A stretch of DNA of 29,472 bases from a virus: the IMG/VR virus record IMGVR_UViG_3300030451_000792, positions 1-29,472 of that record. The stretch is one strand, 5' to 3'. The notes beneath the pieces were generated by a model, which had not been told where the DNA came from, made no database searches, and saw only the letters and a list, made by a program, of their open reading frames with translations. This document shows, in pieces, positions 20,662 through 28,837 of the stretch. Made by a program: the position numbers and the translations under genes. How positions within the stretch are numbered: the stretch's first letter is position 1; each line of letters opens with the position of its first letter.

Positions 20662-22620
20662 ATGGCTAGTGCAACACTAGAGATGATCCTGAAACTTTCA
20701 GGAGTAGATAAAACTTCAAGAGGTCTTGATAAGGTTTCTAAATCCGCTAAAGATTTAGATGATACTGTAAATCATTCAACTAAATCTAATCAGAGATTCG
20801 GACAAAGTATGTCCGGTCTCGGTAAAGTTGCAGTAGCGGGTGGTGCTATATTTGCAGGTAAAGTTCTTTTTGATTTCTCTAAACAAGCAGTAAATGCAGC
20901 AGTTGCAGCAGATGAAGCAGCAGCAGCTTTTGGTACTACATTCGGAACTGCAGCAGAGAGAGCAACACAATTCTTAGAGGGTTTTGCTAATAAAGCAGGT
21001 CTTACAGTAGGAGAGGCACAACAACTTCAAGCTACTTTAGGTGCAGTTGCACAGGGTATTGGTTTTACACAAGAAGAATCCGCAGATCTTTCTATTGAAC
21101 TTACAAAAATAGCAGCAGACGTTGCATCTTTCTCAAACATCTCTGCAGGTGCAGAGCCTGTTCTTCAAGCATTTAGATCTGCTCTTGTCGGCGAGCGAGA
21201 AGCGCTTAAGACTTATGGTATTGCTATAACCGAAGCTGAGGTGCAAACTAAAGCGTTTGAACAAACAGGAAAAATGAATGCAGATCAACTTACACGACAA
21301 GAAAAAGCATTTGCAACATTAGCTCTTATACAACAGAAAGCAGGAGTCCAGATAGGAGATCTTGATAGAACTTTAGATTCTTTTGCTAACCAATCAAGAG
21401 CAGCAGGTGCTGAACTAAGGGAACTAAAAGAGGAGATTGGTACTGAACTAATTCCAGCATTACAAGAAATGTTGCCAGCATTTAGAGAGTTTGTTGAGGA
21501 TATATCTCCTAGTGTTATAGATGCTTTTACTCTTATTGCAGAGGGTACAACTAATCTATTTTTAGCTCTTGATCGTTTAGGAGATTTAGATGAGGGTTTG
21601 ATATTTTTAGTACGTAATTTTTCTGATTTAGCAGATGAACAAAGAAAATTAAATGAAATCCAAAAGAACTTAAATAGATTAACAACAGATAAGATTATTC
21701 AAGATGCATTAGCTACTCAACAAACACAAAAACTTAGACAACAGACATTACTTCAAAGAGTAGAGTTTGAGAAAAATGCAGTTGTTTTAAAAAAACAAGC
21801 AATCCCATCTTTACAAAAATATTTAGAGTTTATTCAGTTACTTACAGGAGATGAGGATGATTTAGCAGATTCAGAATCAGGATTACAAGACGCTAAAGAT
21901 AGGGTTACTGAAGCTACAAGAAAAGAGGCATTAGCTACAGCAGAAGAAAGATTACAAAAGAAAGAATTACAAGCACAAATTCAAGAACTCTTATTTTTCC
22001 AACAAAAAGGAGTAAATGTTAGTGAAGAATTAGCAGTTGCACAAGAGAAATTAAGACTTGTTGAATTTGAACTTACAAGAGAATCAGAGGAACTACGAGA
22101 CGCTAAAAAAGAAGTAGCAGACATAGAAGAACAGTTAACAGCAAAAGTTGATAGTTCTACTGATAAGTTAGTTAAACAAGCAGAAACGTATATTAAATTA
22201 AATCAAAAAGTTGATACATTTAAAGAATTAGCAGCAGATAAAGAGTTTATGAAAATAGCAAATGCGTCTTCAACGTCTAACGGTTTTCTTGCTATTGGTC
22301 TTGATCTCATGAGTAAATTAGCTAGTGTTCAGGGATTAGATGAAAGAGCAAGAGAATTGGAAAGATTTGCAGATGCAGCACAAAGATTACAAGATGGTGC
22401 TCCAAATGTTCCTAGAGTTTCAGTTCCTACTCCTAGTCCATTTATACCAAATTCTGCTACTATTAGATCAGATCAAAAATTAATAGATCTAGGACAAAAT
22501 ATAGAAGTAAATGTTCAAATAGGAGATGAATCACTAGAAGATATTATTGTAACTACATCTAAAAAAGCAGAAGATAAGTCTGCATTCTTTTCAAGATTAG
22601 TAGCAGCTGGTGCTGAATAA
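20662..22620 (+). CDS. Tape measure protein
   Basis: A 652-residue, mostly helical, Ala/Gln/Glu/Lys-rich protein directly after the chaperones. The N-terminal part (GVDKTSRGLDKVSKSAKDLD) is a typical coil. A hydrophobic stretch (VAVAGGAIFAGKVLF, about 52-67) could insert in the host membrane during DNA entry. AAADVASFSNISAGAEPVLQ, ALVGEREALKTYGIAITEAE, and the AFATLALIQQKAG region (about 150-235) match the conserved core of TP901-type tape measures. Long coiled coils follow to about 560, then a Pro-rich end. At about 0.15 nm per residue the tail would be near 100 nm, short for a siphovirus. GGGAGGAG precedes the start, and the stop overlaps the next ATG (TAATG). Confidence 0.92.
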   Translation: MASATLEMILKLSGVDKTSRGLDKVSKSAKDLDDTVNHSTKSNQRFGQSMSGLGKVAVAGGAIFAGKVLFDFSKQAVNAAVAADEAAAAFGTTFGTAAERATQFLEGFANKAGLTVGEAQQLQATLGAVAQGIGFTQEESADLSIELTKIAADVASFSNISAGAEPVLQAFRSALVGEREALKTYGIAITEAEVQTKAFEQTGKMNADQLTRQEKAFATLALIQQKAGVQIGDLDRTLDSFANQSRAAGAELRELKEEIGTELIPALQEMLPAFREFVEDISPSVIDAFTLIAEGTTNLFLALDRLGDLDEGLIFLVRNFSDLADEQRKLNEIQKNLNRLTTDKIIQDALATQQTQKLRQQTLLQRVEFEKNAVVLKKQAIPSLQKYLEFIQLLTGDEDDLADSESGLQDAKDRVTEATRKEALATAEERLQKKELQAQIQELLFFQQKGVNVSEELAVAQEKLRLVEFELTRESEELRDAKKEVADIEEQLTAKVDSSTDKLVKQAETYIKLNQKVDTFKELAADKEFMKIANASSTSNGFLAIGLDLMSKLASVQGLDERARELERFADAAQRLQDGAPNVPRVSVPTPSPFIPNSATIRSDQKLIDLGQNIEVNVQIGDESLEDIIVTTSKKAEDKSAFFSRLVAAGAE

Positions 22621-23864
22621 TGTCAATAGCTTTTGATTCAGATGTAACCTTAACTTGTGAAATAGCTTTTGATTCAGATCCTTTAGATTCTTCACAATCA
22701 TACACAGATGTTTCATCTTTTTTACGTGGTTTTAAAACAACTAGAGGAAGAGCATCAAACTTAACACAATTCCAGCCCGGATCTGCGGTAATACAATTAG
22801 ATAATTCAGATAACAGGTTTTCTCCTAATCAAACTACACATTATTACGATTCAACAAATAATAGATCAAAAGTACAACCATTAAAAAGGATCAGGATAAA
22901 AGCTGCATATTCAGGTACAACATATACATTATTTACAGGTTTTGTAGAAAGTTTTCCTGTTAGTTATGCAGGACAGGGTGCAGATTCAGTTACAAACATA
23001 AGAGCAGTAGATTTATTCAAATTGTTAAATAATGCTACATTAGACTCTGTTGGGTGGAAACTTGGAACATCTATACTAGGAGAAACAACAAGATTAGCAT
23101 TCGGACAACAACAAGAATTATCCTCTGTGAGAGTAGCGAATATCCTAAACTCTTTTGGTTATACAGATCAAACAATATCAACAGGTCAATTACAAGTACA
23201 GACACAACCAACAACAGATACTTTACTTGCTGCATTACAAGCAGTAGAAAGAGCAGAAAACGGTACATTTTTTATTGCAGCTAATGGAAATGCGACTTTT
23301 AGAGACAGAAACTTTCGTTTGACTAATACAACTACTTCACAAGCTACATTCGGACAGGGATCAGGAGAACTTAATTATTCCGATATTGTAACATCTTTTG
23401 ATGATACTAAGATCCGTAATACTATTCTTATGACAAGAACAGGTGGATCACAACAATCTGCAGTCTCAGATTCTTCAGTGCAAAGGTTTGGAACACATTC
23501 AAGATCTGAAACAGGAAGATTAAACATACAAGATTCAGACGTTTTATCAATAGCTAAACAAAAGGTAGTAGAAAACGACATACCACAAACTACTGTTAGA
23601 CAACTAAAGTTTCGTCCACAAACTAACACTTCATTATGGCCGAAAGCTTTAGGTTTAGATATTGGATCTTTTGTAGAAACAAAAGTTACAACTCCGTCAG
23701 GTAATATTGAAACCTATGAATTGTTCATAGAAAACATTATTCATAGTGTTGATTCAAAAACTAAAACATGGACTTGGCAGATTGGTCTATCTCCAGCAGA
23801 AACAGGTGCTTGGCAGATAGGTGTTTCAAAGTTGGGAATTGATACAAACATAAGTTATACTTAA
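22620..23864 (+). CDS. Tail tip / baseplate minor tail protein
   Basis: A 414-residue beta-rich protein following the tape measure, where distal tail and baseplate hub proteins are encoded. The region DVSSFLRGFKTTRGRASNLT, then FQPGSAVIQLDNSDNRFSPN (about 30-70) is a motif common to minor tail proteins of actinophages. Then LKRIRIKAAYSGTTYTLFTG and FVESFPVSYAG form an oligonucleotide-binding or Dit-like barrel. The C-terminal half (VVENDIPQTTVRQLKFRPQT, DIGSFVETKVTTP, WTWQIGLSPAE) resembles hub/Tal-type barrels. One gene seems to cover both parts. It would organise the tail tip and hold receptor-binding proteins. The exact split between Dit-like and Tal-like is uncertain. Confidence 0.72.
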   Translation: MSIAFDSDVTLTCEIAFDSDPLDSSQSYTDVSSFLRGFKTTRGRASNLTQFQPGSAVIQLDNSDNRFSPNQTTHYYDSTNNRSKVQPLKRIRIKAAYSGTTYTLFTGFVESFPVSYAGQGADSVTNIRAVDLFKLLNNATLDSVGWKLGTSILGETTRLAFGQQQELSSVRVANILNSFGYTDQTISTGQLQVQTQPTTDTLLAALQAVERAENGTFFIAANGNATFRDRNFRLTNTTTSQATFGQGSGELNYSDIVTSFDDTKIRNTILMTRTGGSQQSAVSDSSVQRFGTHSRSETGRLNIQDSDVLSIAKQKVVENDIPQTTVRQLKFRPQTNTSLWPKALGLDIGSFVETKVTTPSGNIETYELFIENIIHSVDSKTKTWTWQIGLSPAETGAWQIGVSKLGIDTNISYT

Positions 23865-23881
23865 AAAAATAAAGGAGAATT

Positions 23882-24757
23882 ATGGCAGCAGGTGGATGGT
23901 TTGATTGGACTACCGGAGATCTTGTAACCGAATCAAGATTTCAAGACATACAAGACAGTTTAGTATTTATATTTGCATCAGAGAGTGCAGCTAATAGTGC
24001 ATTGACAAACAAAGTTGAAGGCACCGTGTTTTATGACACAACCGCAAATTTACTGAAGGCGTGGTCGGGCTCAGCGTGGATCTCCGCAGAAACAGGAGAT
24101 ATTGAGGGTATTACTACATCTTCTACCTCAGGTTTAGCAGGTGGTGCTACCTCAGGAACTCCATCTTTAAGTGTTTCTCCAAACTCCGCAACTTCAGGAA
24201 CAATAGCATCAGGAGACGAAATACTATTCGGAGACATATCTGATAGTAATAATCTTAAAAAAGCAACTGCACAAACTATTGCAGATCTTGCTAGTGTTAC
24301 TGCTCTTATAACAAATGTAACTGTAAAAGTAGCAGATGATGGATCAGGAAGTCAAAATGTTTTTTATATGTTGAGTGGATCAGATACAGGATCAGGAACA
24401 AAAACTCCTGCTATTGATGTTTATTTTGGAATGAAGATAAGATTTGATACTTCTGATTCTTCACTAGGAGGACATAACTTCAAATTTTCTACAACAAAAG
24501 ACGGATCACACAACTCCGGATCAGAGTTTACAACAAATGTAACAACAAACGGTACTCCGGGCTCTTCAGGGGCTTATACACAACTCGAAATTACTCCTGA
24601 AACTATGGGAACTGCTACATCAACAGGATCAACAACAGAAACTTTATATTATTATTGTTCAAATCATAGTGGTATGGGTGCTGAGGGTAAATTAAGTTTA
24701 TTTCCTGCTGCAGCAGCAGCTGGTGTAAGTCTTGGTTTAGTATTGGCTTTATCGTAA
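23882..24757 (+). CDS. Tail fibre-like protein with cupredoxin-like copper-site motif
   Basis: A 291-residue tail protein. The N terminus (GGWFDWTTGDLVTESRFQDI, about 4-23) is an attachment-type segment; a coil-like and Gly/Ser/Thr-rich middle follows. From about residue 145 a beta-sandwich carries GGHNFKFS (His198) and YYYCSNHSGMG (Cys259, His262, Met265). That is the H...C-x2-H-x2-M ligand set of type 1 copper proteins such as plastocyanin and azurin. Similar Y-Y-C-x-x-H-x-G-M segments occur in marine phage structural proteins. Whether copper is bound is unknown. The last 15 residues are Ala/Leu-rich (AAAAAGVSLGLVLALS). GGAG precedes the start. Confidence 0.7.
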   Translation: MAAGGWFDWTTGDLVTESRFQDIQDSLVFIFASESAANSALTNKVEGTVFYDTTANLLKAWSGSAWISAETGDIEGITTSSTSGLAGGATSGTPSLSVSPNSATSGTIASGDEILFGDISDSNNLKKATAQTIADLASVTALITNVTVKVADDGSGSQNVFYMLSGSDTGSGTKTPAIDVYFGMKIRFDTSDSSLGGHNFKFSTTKDGSHNSGSEFTTNVTTNGTPGSSGAYTQLEITPETMGTATSTGSTTETLYYYCSNHSGMGAEGKLSLFPAAAAAGVSLGLVLALS

Positions 24758-24777
24758 TGAAAGAAAGGAAATAGACA

Positions 24778-25104
24778 ATGGCAGACACGCTACACAGCGT
24801 TCAGGGCGTTCTAGGCACAAGTGCTGGAGACATTATAGATGCAGTTCCATCATCAACAACTGAAACTGCAATAGGTATTTTATTATCTAACGTAAGTTCA
24901 AGTAGTGCAGATGTTACAGTAGATCTTAGTGTTACAAAATCAGGTGGATCATTGAGACACATTCTAAACAATGTTTCATTACCGTTTGGAACAACTATCG
25001 AAATACAAACTAAAATCGCTCTTGAAACAGGAGATAAACTGCAAGGACTTTGTTCCGCAGCATCTAGTTGTGAGTTCAACGTAACATTTCTGAGACAAAC
25101 CTAA
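24778..25104 (+). CDS. Small beta-sandwich tail protein
   Basis: One hundred and eight residues with alternating hydrophobic/polar beta strands: ETAIGILLSNVSSSSADVTV, LRHILNNVSLPFGTTIEIQT, KIALETGDKLQGLCSAASSC and a closing EFNVTFL. Small proteins with an x-L-L-S-N-V / N-V-S-x-P / G-D-x-L order occur in tail-fibre regions of marine phages and probably form a jelly-roll-like decoration or fibre-tip module. The base composition and GATC content still match the phage core, unlike the next six genes. Function at the receptor is inferred by position. Confidence 0.6.
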   Translation: MADTLHSVQGVLGTSAGDIIDAVPSSTTETAIGILLSNVSSSSADVTVDLSVTKSGGSLRHILNNVSLPFGTTIEIQTKIALETGDKLQGLCSAASSCEFNVTFLRQT

Positions 25105-25113
25105 AGGACAAAC

Positions 25114-25710
25114 ATGTCTTATATAGGTACTCAACCAAATGATGTAAAAAAGAATACAGGTTTATATACACCTAGCGAAATATTACAACTAACTAAAGAC
25201 GGTAGTTGGGGTGGTAGCTTAGAACTTATTGAGGAACAAACTTTTTCTAGTTCAAGTGGTGTAGATTTTACTTCTATTCAGGAAAATAAATATGATGTTC
25301 ATTTATTGCAATACAATATAGATTTATCAAGTTATAGACAATTATATTTAAGATTTTATGAAAGTGGAGTACTAGAAACTGCAAGTGTTTATCAATATGG
25401 ACAACAATTTGGTTCTACTTCAGGAAGTTTTTCTGAACAAAATAGCACAGGTGCAACACAAATATTTTTAAATTTTACAAATCAACATCAAAATCAAGGA
25501 TATATATATTTATACAATTTAGGAAATTCTAGCAAATATTCTTATACTACTCATCATAGTTTTGTAGATGATAGTGGTAATAGTAGGTTTTTCTTTGAGT
25601 TTGGTGGTGGAGTGTTACCACAAACAAGTACAGTTGATGGAATTAGATTTTTTCCACAAGCAGATACTTTTGATGGAAGTGCAAAACTTTATGGAGTAAA
25701 AAAGATATGA
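25114..25710 (+). CDS. Putative receptor-binding / fibre protein A1
   Basis: A 198-residue protein with an N-terminal attachment-like part (MSYIGTQPNDVKKNTGLYTP then SEILQLTKDGSWGG) shared with A2, followed by the core common to all six array members. Core landmarks are a strand-turn IQENKYDVHLLQYNIDL, GYIYLYNLGNSSKYSYT, VDGIRFFPQADTF and the end LYGVKKI. The fold is likely a beta-sandwich of lectin-like type. The N terminus probably docks onto the tail and recruits B and C partners. AAGGAC is a weak ribosome-binding site, and the end overlaps B1 by ATGA. Receptor binding is inference from place and multiplicity. Confidence 0.7.
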   Translation: MSYIGTQPNDVKKNTGLYTPSEILQLTKDGSWGGSLELIEEQTFSSSSGVDFTSIQENKYDVHLLQYNIDLSSYRQLYLRFYESGVLETASVYQYGQQFGSTSGSFSEQNSTGATQIFLNFTNQHQNQGYIYLYNLGNSSKYSYTTHHSFVDDSGNSRFFFEFGGGVLPQTSTVDGIRFFPQADTFDGSAKLYGVKKI

Positions 25711-26249
25711 GTGCTTTAAGATTAATTAATGAAACTACTGCTAGTTCTGTTGCAAGTGTTGAAATAACAGATGTCTTTAATGCAGATTTTGATATTTATC
25801 AAATAACTTTTAATAATTTAGTGCAAGCTACTTCAACTGCAACTTTTTCTTATCTTAGATTTTTAAATTCTAGTGGTAGTGAAATAAGTAGTTCAAGTTA
25901 TGATTATGCACTTTTAGTAACAAGAGCAGGTGGCTCATTTCAAGAAAGTAGGGCAACTAATCAATCTACTTTATGGCACTCAATTTATAATTGTGTAAAT
26001 GAAAGTGATTTTGGTGGTGCAAATATGTATATATTTAATCCATATTCAAATAGTTCTTATACTTTTATTATTAATCAATCATTTTTTAGATATGATGGAA
26101 CTTCAGGTGGAACTGTAGGTCATGAAGGTTATAAACAAATATCAGTTTTAAAAACCACAGATAGAATTGAGGGAATAAAATTTTATAATAGTACAGGAAA
26201 TTTTGCTAATTTTGATTGCAAGATTTATGGATTGAGAGTAGATAGTTAA
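25707..26249 (+). CDS. Putative receptor-binding / fibre protein B1
   Basis: A 180-residue array member without the docking segment. It starts MSALRLINETTASSVASVEI, and the core shows FDIYQITFNNL, SSYDYALLVTRAGGSFQES, MYIFNPYSNSSYTFIINQSF, RIEGIKFYNSTGNF, and the terminal CKIYGLRVDS. Its counterpart is B2 (27396), which shares the N-[PA]-Y-[NS]-S-S-S-Y-T-F signature. It is coupled to A1 (ATGA) and C1 (TAATG), consistent with stoichiometric synthesis of a complex. AT content is higher than in the core genes, and GATC is absent. Beta-sandwich fold and receptor role are inferred. Confidence 0.68.
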   Translation: MSALRLINETTASSVASVEITDVFNADFDIYQITFNNLVQATSTATFSYLRFLNSSGSEISSSSYDYALLVTRAGGSFQESRATNQSTLWHSIYNCVNESDFGGANMYIFNPYSNSSYTFIINQSFFRYDGTSGGTVGHEGYKQISVLKTTDRIEGIKFYNSTGNFANFDCKIYGLRVDS

Positions 26250-26758
26250 TGGCTGGTAGTTTAGTACAAGTAGCAACAAATACAGTATCAAGTGCAGTTA
26301 GTTCTGTAACTTTAACAGGCATAGATAGTGATGATGTTTATATGGTTGCAGTTAGTGGATTAAGCCCAGCTACATCACAAGTTTTAAGAGGTAGATTAAC
26401 TGAAAGTGGAACAGAAAATACAACTGCTAATTATGATTTTGCAGCTAAAGGTTTAAAAACAAGTGCAGCTTTTGAAAACAATTCTGGTGCTAATTATAGT
26501 TATTTCAACATTAGTGATAGTTATGTAAATGCTACAACAGAAAAAAACTTTAATGGAATATTTTATATTTACAATGCTAATAACAGTTCTGAATATACAT
26601 TTATCACTTTTGAAACATCACAGTTTGCAGGTAGTGAGCTTTATGGAAATCAAGGTGGTGGTGTATTTACAGTTACAAGTTCTGTAGATGGAATTTATTT
26701 TTACATAAGTGGAATAAATATTGATAGTGGAACATTTACATTGTATAAGGTGGTGTAA
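26249..26758 (+). CDS. Putative receptor-binding / fibre protein C1
   Basis: A 169-residue member, closest to C2: both begin MAGSL and share SVTLTGIDS, TESGT-NTTANYD, YIYNANNSSEYTF or its variant, QGG--FT--S-VDG, and SG-FTLY. Identity with C2 looks close to half by eye. It ends FTLYKVV, where most members have LYG. It starts on the TAATG overlap with B1, and the A2 gene follows after 2 nt. GATC is absent. Structural role as for A1 and B1. Confidence 0.68.
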   Translation: MAGSLVQVATNTVSSAVSSVTLTGIDSDDVYMVAVSGLSPATSQVLRGRLTESGTENTTANYDFAAKGLKTSAAFENNSGANYSYFNISDSYVNATTEKNFNGIFYIYNANNSSEYTFITFETSQFAGSELYGNQGGGVFTVTSSVDGIYFYISGINIDSGTFTLYKVV

Positions 26759-26760
26759 TT

Positions 26761-27396
26761 ATGAGTAGTGAATTTGGATATATACCAGAAAGCCCAGAAC
26801 AAAGTTTTGGAAATAATAAAGGGATTTTTACACCTACTGATATTTATGATCTAACAAGAGCAGATAAATATACTAACTATGGACAATTAGAATTAATTGA
26901 AACTAAAGATTTAACAGGCACAACACCAACTGCAATAGATTTTACAGATTTAAAAGAAGATATTTATAATGTGCATTTTCTTACATACAACAATTTACAA
27001 ATTACAGGAAGTGATACTATAAGAGCAAGAGTATCTAATGATGGTGGTAGCACTTATGAAAGCACAAGCCAATATGATAGTGCTATTCAAAGAATGACAA
27101 CAGGGGGTACTTTTGGTGAAAGCACTAGACAGAATTTTCAATCTTATGACAGAATTGGACAAAACGCAGTAAATGAACCTTATAACGGATACATCTACAT
27201 TTACAACGCAGGGGATAGTGCAAAATTTACTTTTTTAACTGCACACGTTACAAATGAAAATGATGGTTTTAGATTTGGAAGTGGTGTTTATCACGTTGCT
27301 GAAACTGTTAATGCTTTTAGATTATTCTTGACTTCAAATACATTTAAAGATGTAGGAAGTGTTGTATCTCTATATGGAATAAAGGAATACTCATAA
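26761..27396 (+). CDS. Putative receptor-binding / fibre protein A2
   Basis: A 211-residue member carrying the docking-type N terminus: NNKGIFTPTDIYDLTRADKY, aligned with A1's NTGLYTPSEILQLTKDGS. The core follows: DLKEDIYNVHFLTYNNLQI, STSQYDSAIQRMTTGGTFGE, GYIYIYNAGDSAKFTFLTAH, then VNAFRLFLTSNTF and the end LYGIKEYS. Compared with A1 it is 13 residues longer. It contains the only GATC (26848) in the whole array. It overlaps B2 by TAATG. It opens the second triple. Confidence 0.7.
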   Translation: MSSEFGYIPESPEQSFGNNKGIFTPTDIYDLTRADKYTNYGQLELIETKDLTGTTPTAIDFTDLKEDIYNVHFLTYNNLQITGSDTIRARVSNDGGSTYESTSQYDSAIQRMTTGGTFGESTRQNFQSYDRIGQNAVNEPYNGYIYIYNAGDSAKFTFLTAHVTNENDGFRFGSGVYHVAETVNAFRLFLTSNTFKDVGSVVSLYGIKEYS

Positions 27397-27926
27397 TGGC
27401 TACTAATTTACAATTTATAAATCAAACAGAAATAACAAGTGGTGTAACAACAGTAAATGTAGATAATGTTTTTTCAGATAATTATGATGTTTATTATTGT
27501 CAAGTTGTAGGTGTGTTTCACGATACAAATGTTTCAAATGGTATTGAGGGTTATAGATTAATTGATAATAGTGGAAGTGTAGTAACACAAAATGAATATG
27601 ATAGTGCAGGTTTAAATATAAAAACAAATGATACATTTAGTGAAACAACATTTACTAATTCAGGGCAATTATATGCAGGTTTATATACTGACCAACTTTC
27701 AGATGGACAAGCAAGTGCAAGTTTTTATATTATAAATCCTTATAATTCAAGTTCTTATACTTTTATGCTTTCACAAGCTATGGGAGCAAACTCATCAGGA
27801 AATTGGGGAAGTAAATTTATAGCAGTACATAAATCAGCAGAAACTATAAGAGGTTTTCAACTATATGAAAGTAATGTTGCAAGAACTTTTGGTGGTGGAA
27901 CAATAAATGTATATGGAGTTAAATGA
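27396..27926 (+). CDS. Putative receptor-binding / fibre protein B2
   Basis: A 176-residue member corresponding to B1: MATNLQFINQTEITSGVTTV, then NVFSDNYDVYYCQVVGV, NEYDSAGLNIKTNDTFSETT, FYIINPYNSSSYTFMLSQAM, IRGFQLYESNVARTFGGG and the terminal VYGVK. It keeps the NPY-SSSYTF block found in B1. It ends in TGA overlapping the C2 start (TGATG). Differences from B1 are concentrated in loops between strands, as expected for receptor-contact loops. Confidence 0.68.
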   Translation: MATNLQFINQTEITSGVTTVNVDNVFSDNYDVYYCQVVGVFHDTNVSNGIEGYRLIDNSGSVVTQNEYDSAGLNIKTNDTFSETTFTNSGQLYAGLYTDQLSDGQASASFYIINPYNSSSYTFMLSQAMGANSSGNWGSKFIAVHKSAETIRGFQLYESNVARTFGGGTINVYGVK

Positions 27927-28447
27927 TGGCAGGTAGCTTAATAAAAATAGCAGAAACAACAGTTAGTTCAGCAACTGCAAGTGTAACTTTAACAGGTATT
28001 GATAGCACTTATGATGTTTATAAATTTGTTATAAATAATGCAACACCTGATACTGATAATGTGTCTAGTCAATTTAGGGTTACTGAAAGTGGAACACCGA
28101 ACACAACTGCTAATTATGATAGGGCAGTTGTAACATTAAAATCTAATACTTCTTTTTCTGATGACGCACTAACTAATCAAACTTTTTTTTACGCAGATAC
28201 TCAAAATTCAGGAACAAGTACAGGGGAACAACTTAACTCTATACAATACATTTTTAATGCTAATAACAGTAGTGAATTTACTTTTATGACAACTGAAGTT
28301 ACGCATTTTCAAGTTTCAGCAGTTCTAATGGGGCAACAGGGTGGATATGTATTTACTTCTGCTAGTGCAGTTGACGGTGTGCAGTTTTTTTATTCAAGTG
28401 GAAACATAGCAAGTGGAACATTTACATTATATGGTTTAAAGAAGTAA
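27926..28447 (+). CDS. Putative receptor-binding / fibre protein C2
   Basis: I start at ATG 27926 (MAGSLIKIAE) to match C1, though ATG 27923 lies one codon upstream. The product has 173 residues with SVTLTGIDSTYDVYKFVINN, TESGTPNTTANYDRAVVTLK, FNANNSSEFTFMTTEVTHFQ, SAVDGVQFFYSSGNIASGTF and the end LYGLKK. It is the last gene of the array. GATC reappears immediately after it, in the next gene. Beta-sandwich fold and adsorption role are inferred as for the others. Confidence 0.68.
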   Translation: MAGSLIKIAETTVSSATASVTLTGIDSTYDVYKFVINNATPDTDNVSSQFRVTESGTPNTTANYDRAVVTLKSNTSFSDDALTNQTFFYADTQNSGTSTGEQLNSIQYIFNANNSSEFTFMTTEVTHFQVSAVLMGQQGGYVFTSASAVDGVQFFYSSGNIASGTFTLYGLKK

Positions 28448-28479
28448 GTATAAGAAATATATAGTAAGATAGGAGAACA

Positions 28480-28800
28480 ATGGCAATTAAAACAATAGAA
28501 CAGTTTAGATCTGAAGCTACGACAGAGATTGAAGCTGCAAAACCATTATATGCTCAAGTCAATAATGAAAGACGAGAGTTTACTGATGCAGAGTACGATC
28601 AAGCAATCGAAGATTTAGCTCAATCTAAATTAGACGAACAAGATAATGGGTATAAAAGATCACGTTTAGAATCTTACGGATCATGGAACGATCAATTAGA
28701 TAAATTGTGGCATGACATAGATCAGGAAAAACTAGACAAGACAGGATCTTGGTACAAAGCTATCAAACAAGTCAAAGACGATAATCCGAAACCAAGCTAG
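28480..28800 (+). CDS. Small tail-region protein with SWNDQLDKLWHDI motif
   Basis: A 106-residue helical protein with AGGAGAA upstream. The C-terminal half, YGSWNDQLDKLWHDIDQEKL then GSWYKAIKQVKDDNPKPS, matches a pattern widespread in phage tail-fibre regions (x-Q-L-D-x-[IL]-[YW]-H-D ... W ... I-x-x-V-K-x-x-[YN]-P-K). I link it loosely to XkdW-like small proteins encoded after fibre genes; it may be a fibre-assembly chaperone or virion protein. It marks the return of core composition, with seven GATC sites in 320 bp. Family link is moderate, role uncertain. Confidence 0.62.
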   Translation: MAIKTIEQFRSEATTEIEAAKPLYAQVNNERREFTDAEYDQAIEDLAQSKLDEQDNGYKRSRLESYGSWNDQLDKLWHDIDQEKLDKTGSWYKAIKQVKDDNPKPS

Positions 28801-28821
28801 AATATAATAAATAAAGGGTAT

Positions 28822-28837
28822 ATACTACATATAGTAT
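28822..28837. promoter_or_regulatory. Palindrome over the start codon of 28836
   Basis: ATACTA (28822-28827) and TAGTAT (28832-28837) are perfectly complementary around CATA, with TATAAT at 28803-28808 and TATACT at 28821-28826 as possible -10 boxes. A protein bound here would block the promoter and start, perhaps the product of 28836 itself. No Shine-Dalgarno site is visible before ATG 28836. Confidence 0.4.

Larger units (their letters stand above)
25114..26758 (+). repeat. Three-gene block A1-B1-C1, duplicated as A2-B2-C2 at 26761-28447
   Basis: The products of 25114, 25707 and 26249 correspond in order to those of 26761, 27396 and 27926. The first of each triple has an extra N-terminal G-[IL]-[YF]-T-P segment; the third of each starts MAGSL and shares VTLTGIDS and ESGT-NTTANYD. 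All six share a C-terminal core ending in (L/V)YG(L/V/I)(K/R). The blocks are 1645 and 1687 bp, separated by 2 nt. DNA identity is too low for a recent simple duplication. Confidence 0.8.

Noticed and set aside
23054-23284. A + strand 76-codon frame inside the tail-tip gene
   Set aside because: It is a shadow of the tail-tip frame, with Arg/Thr/Asn-rich low-information sequence and no start signal.
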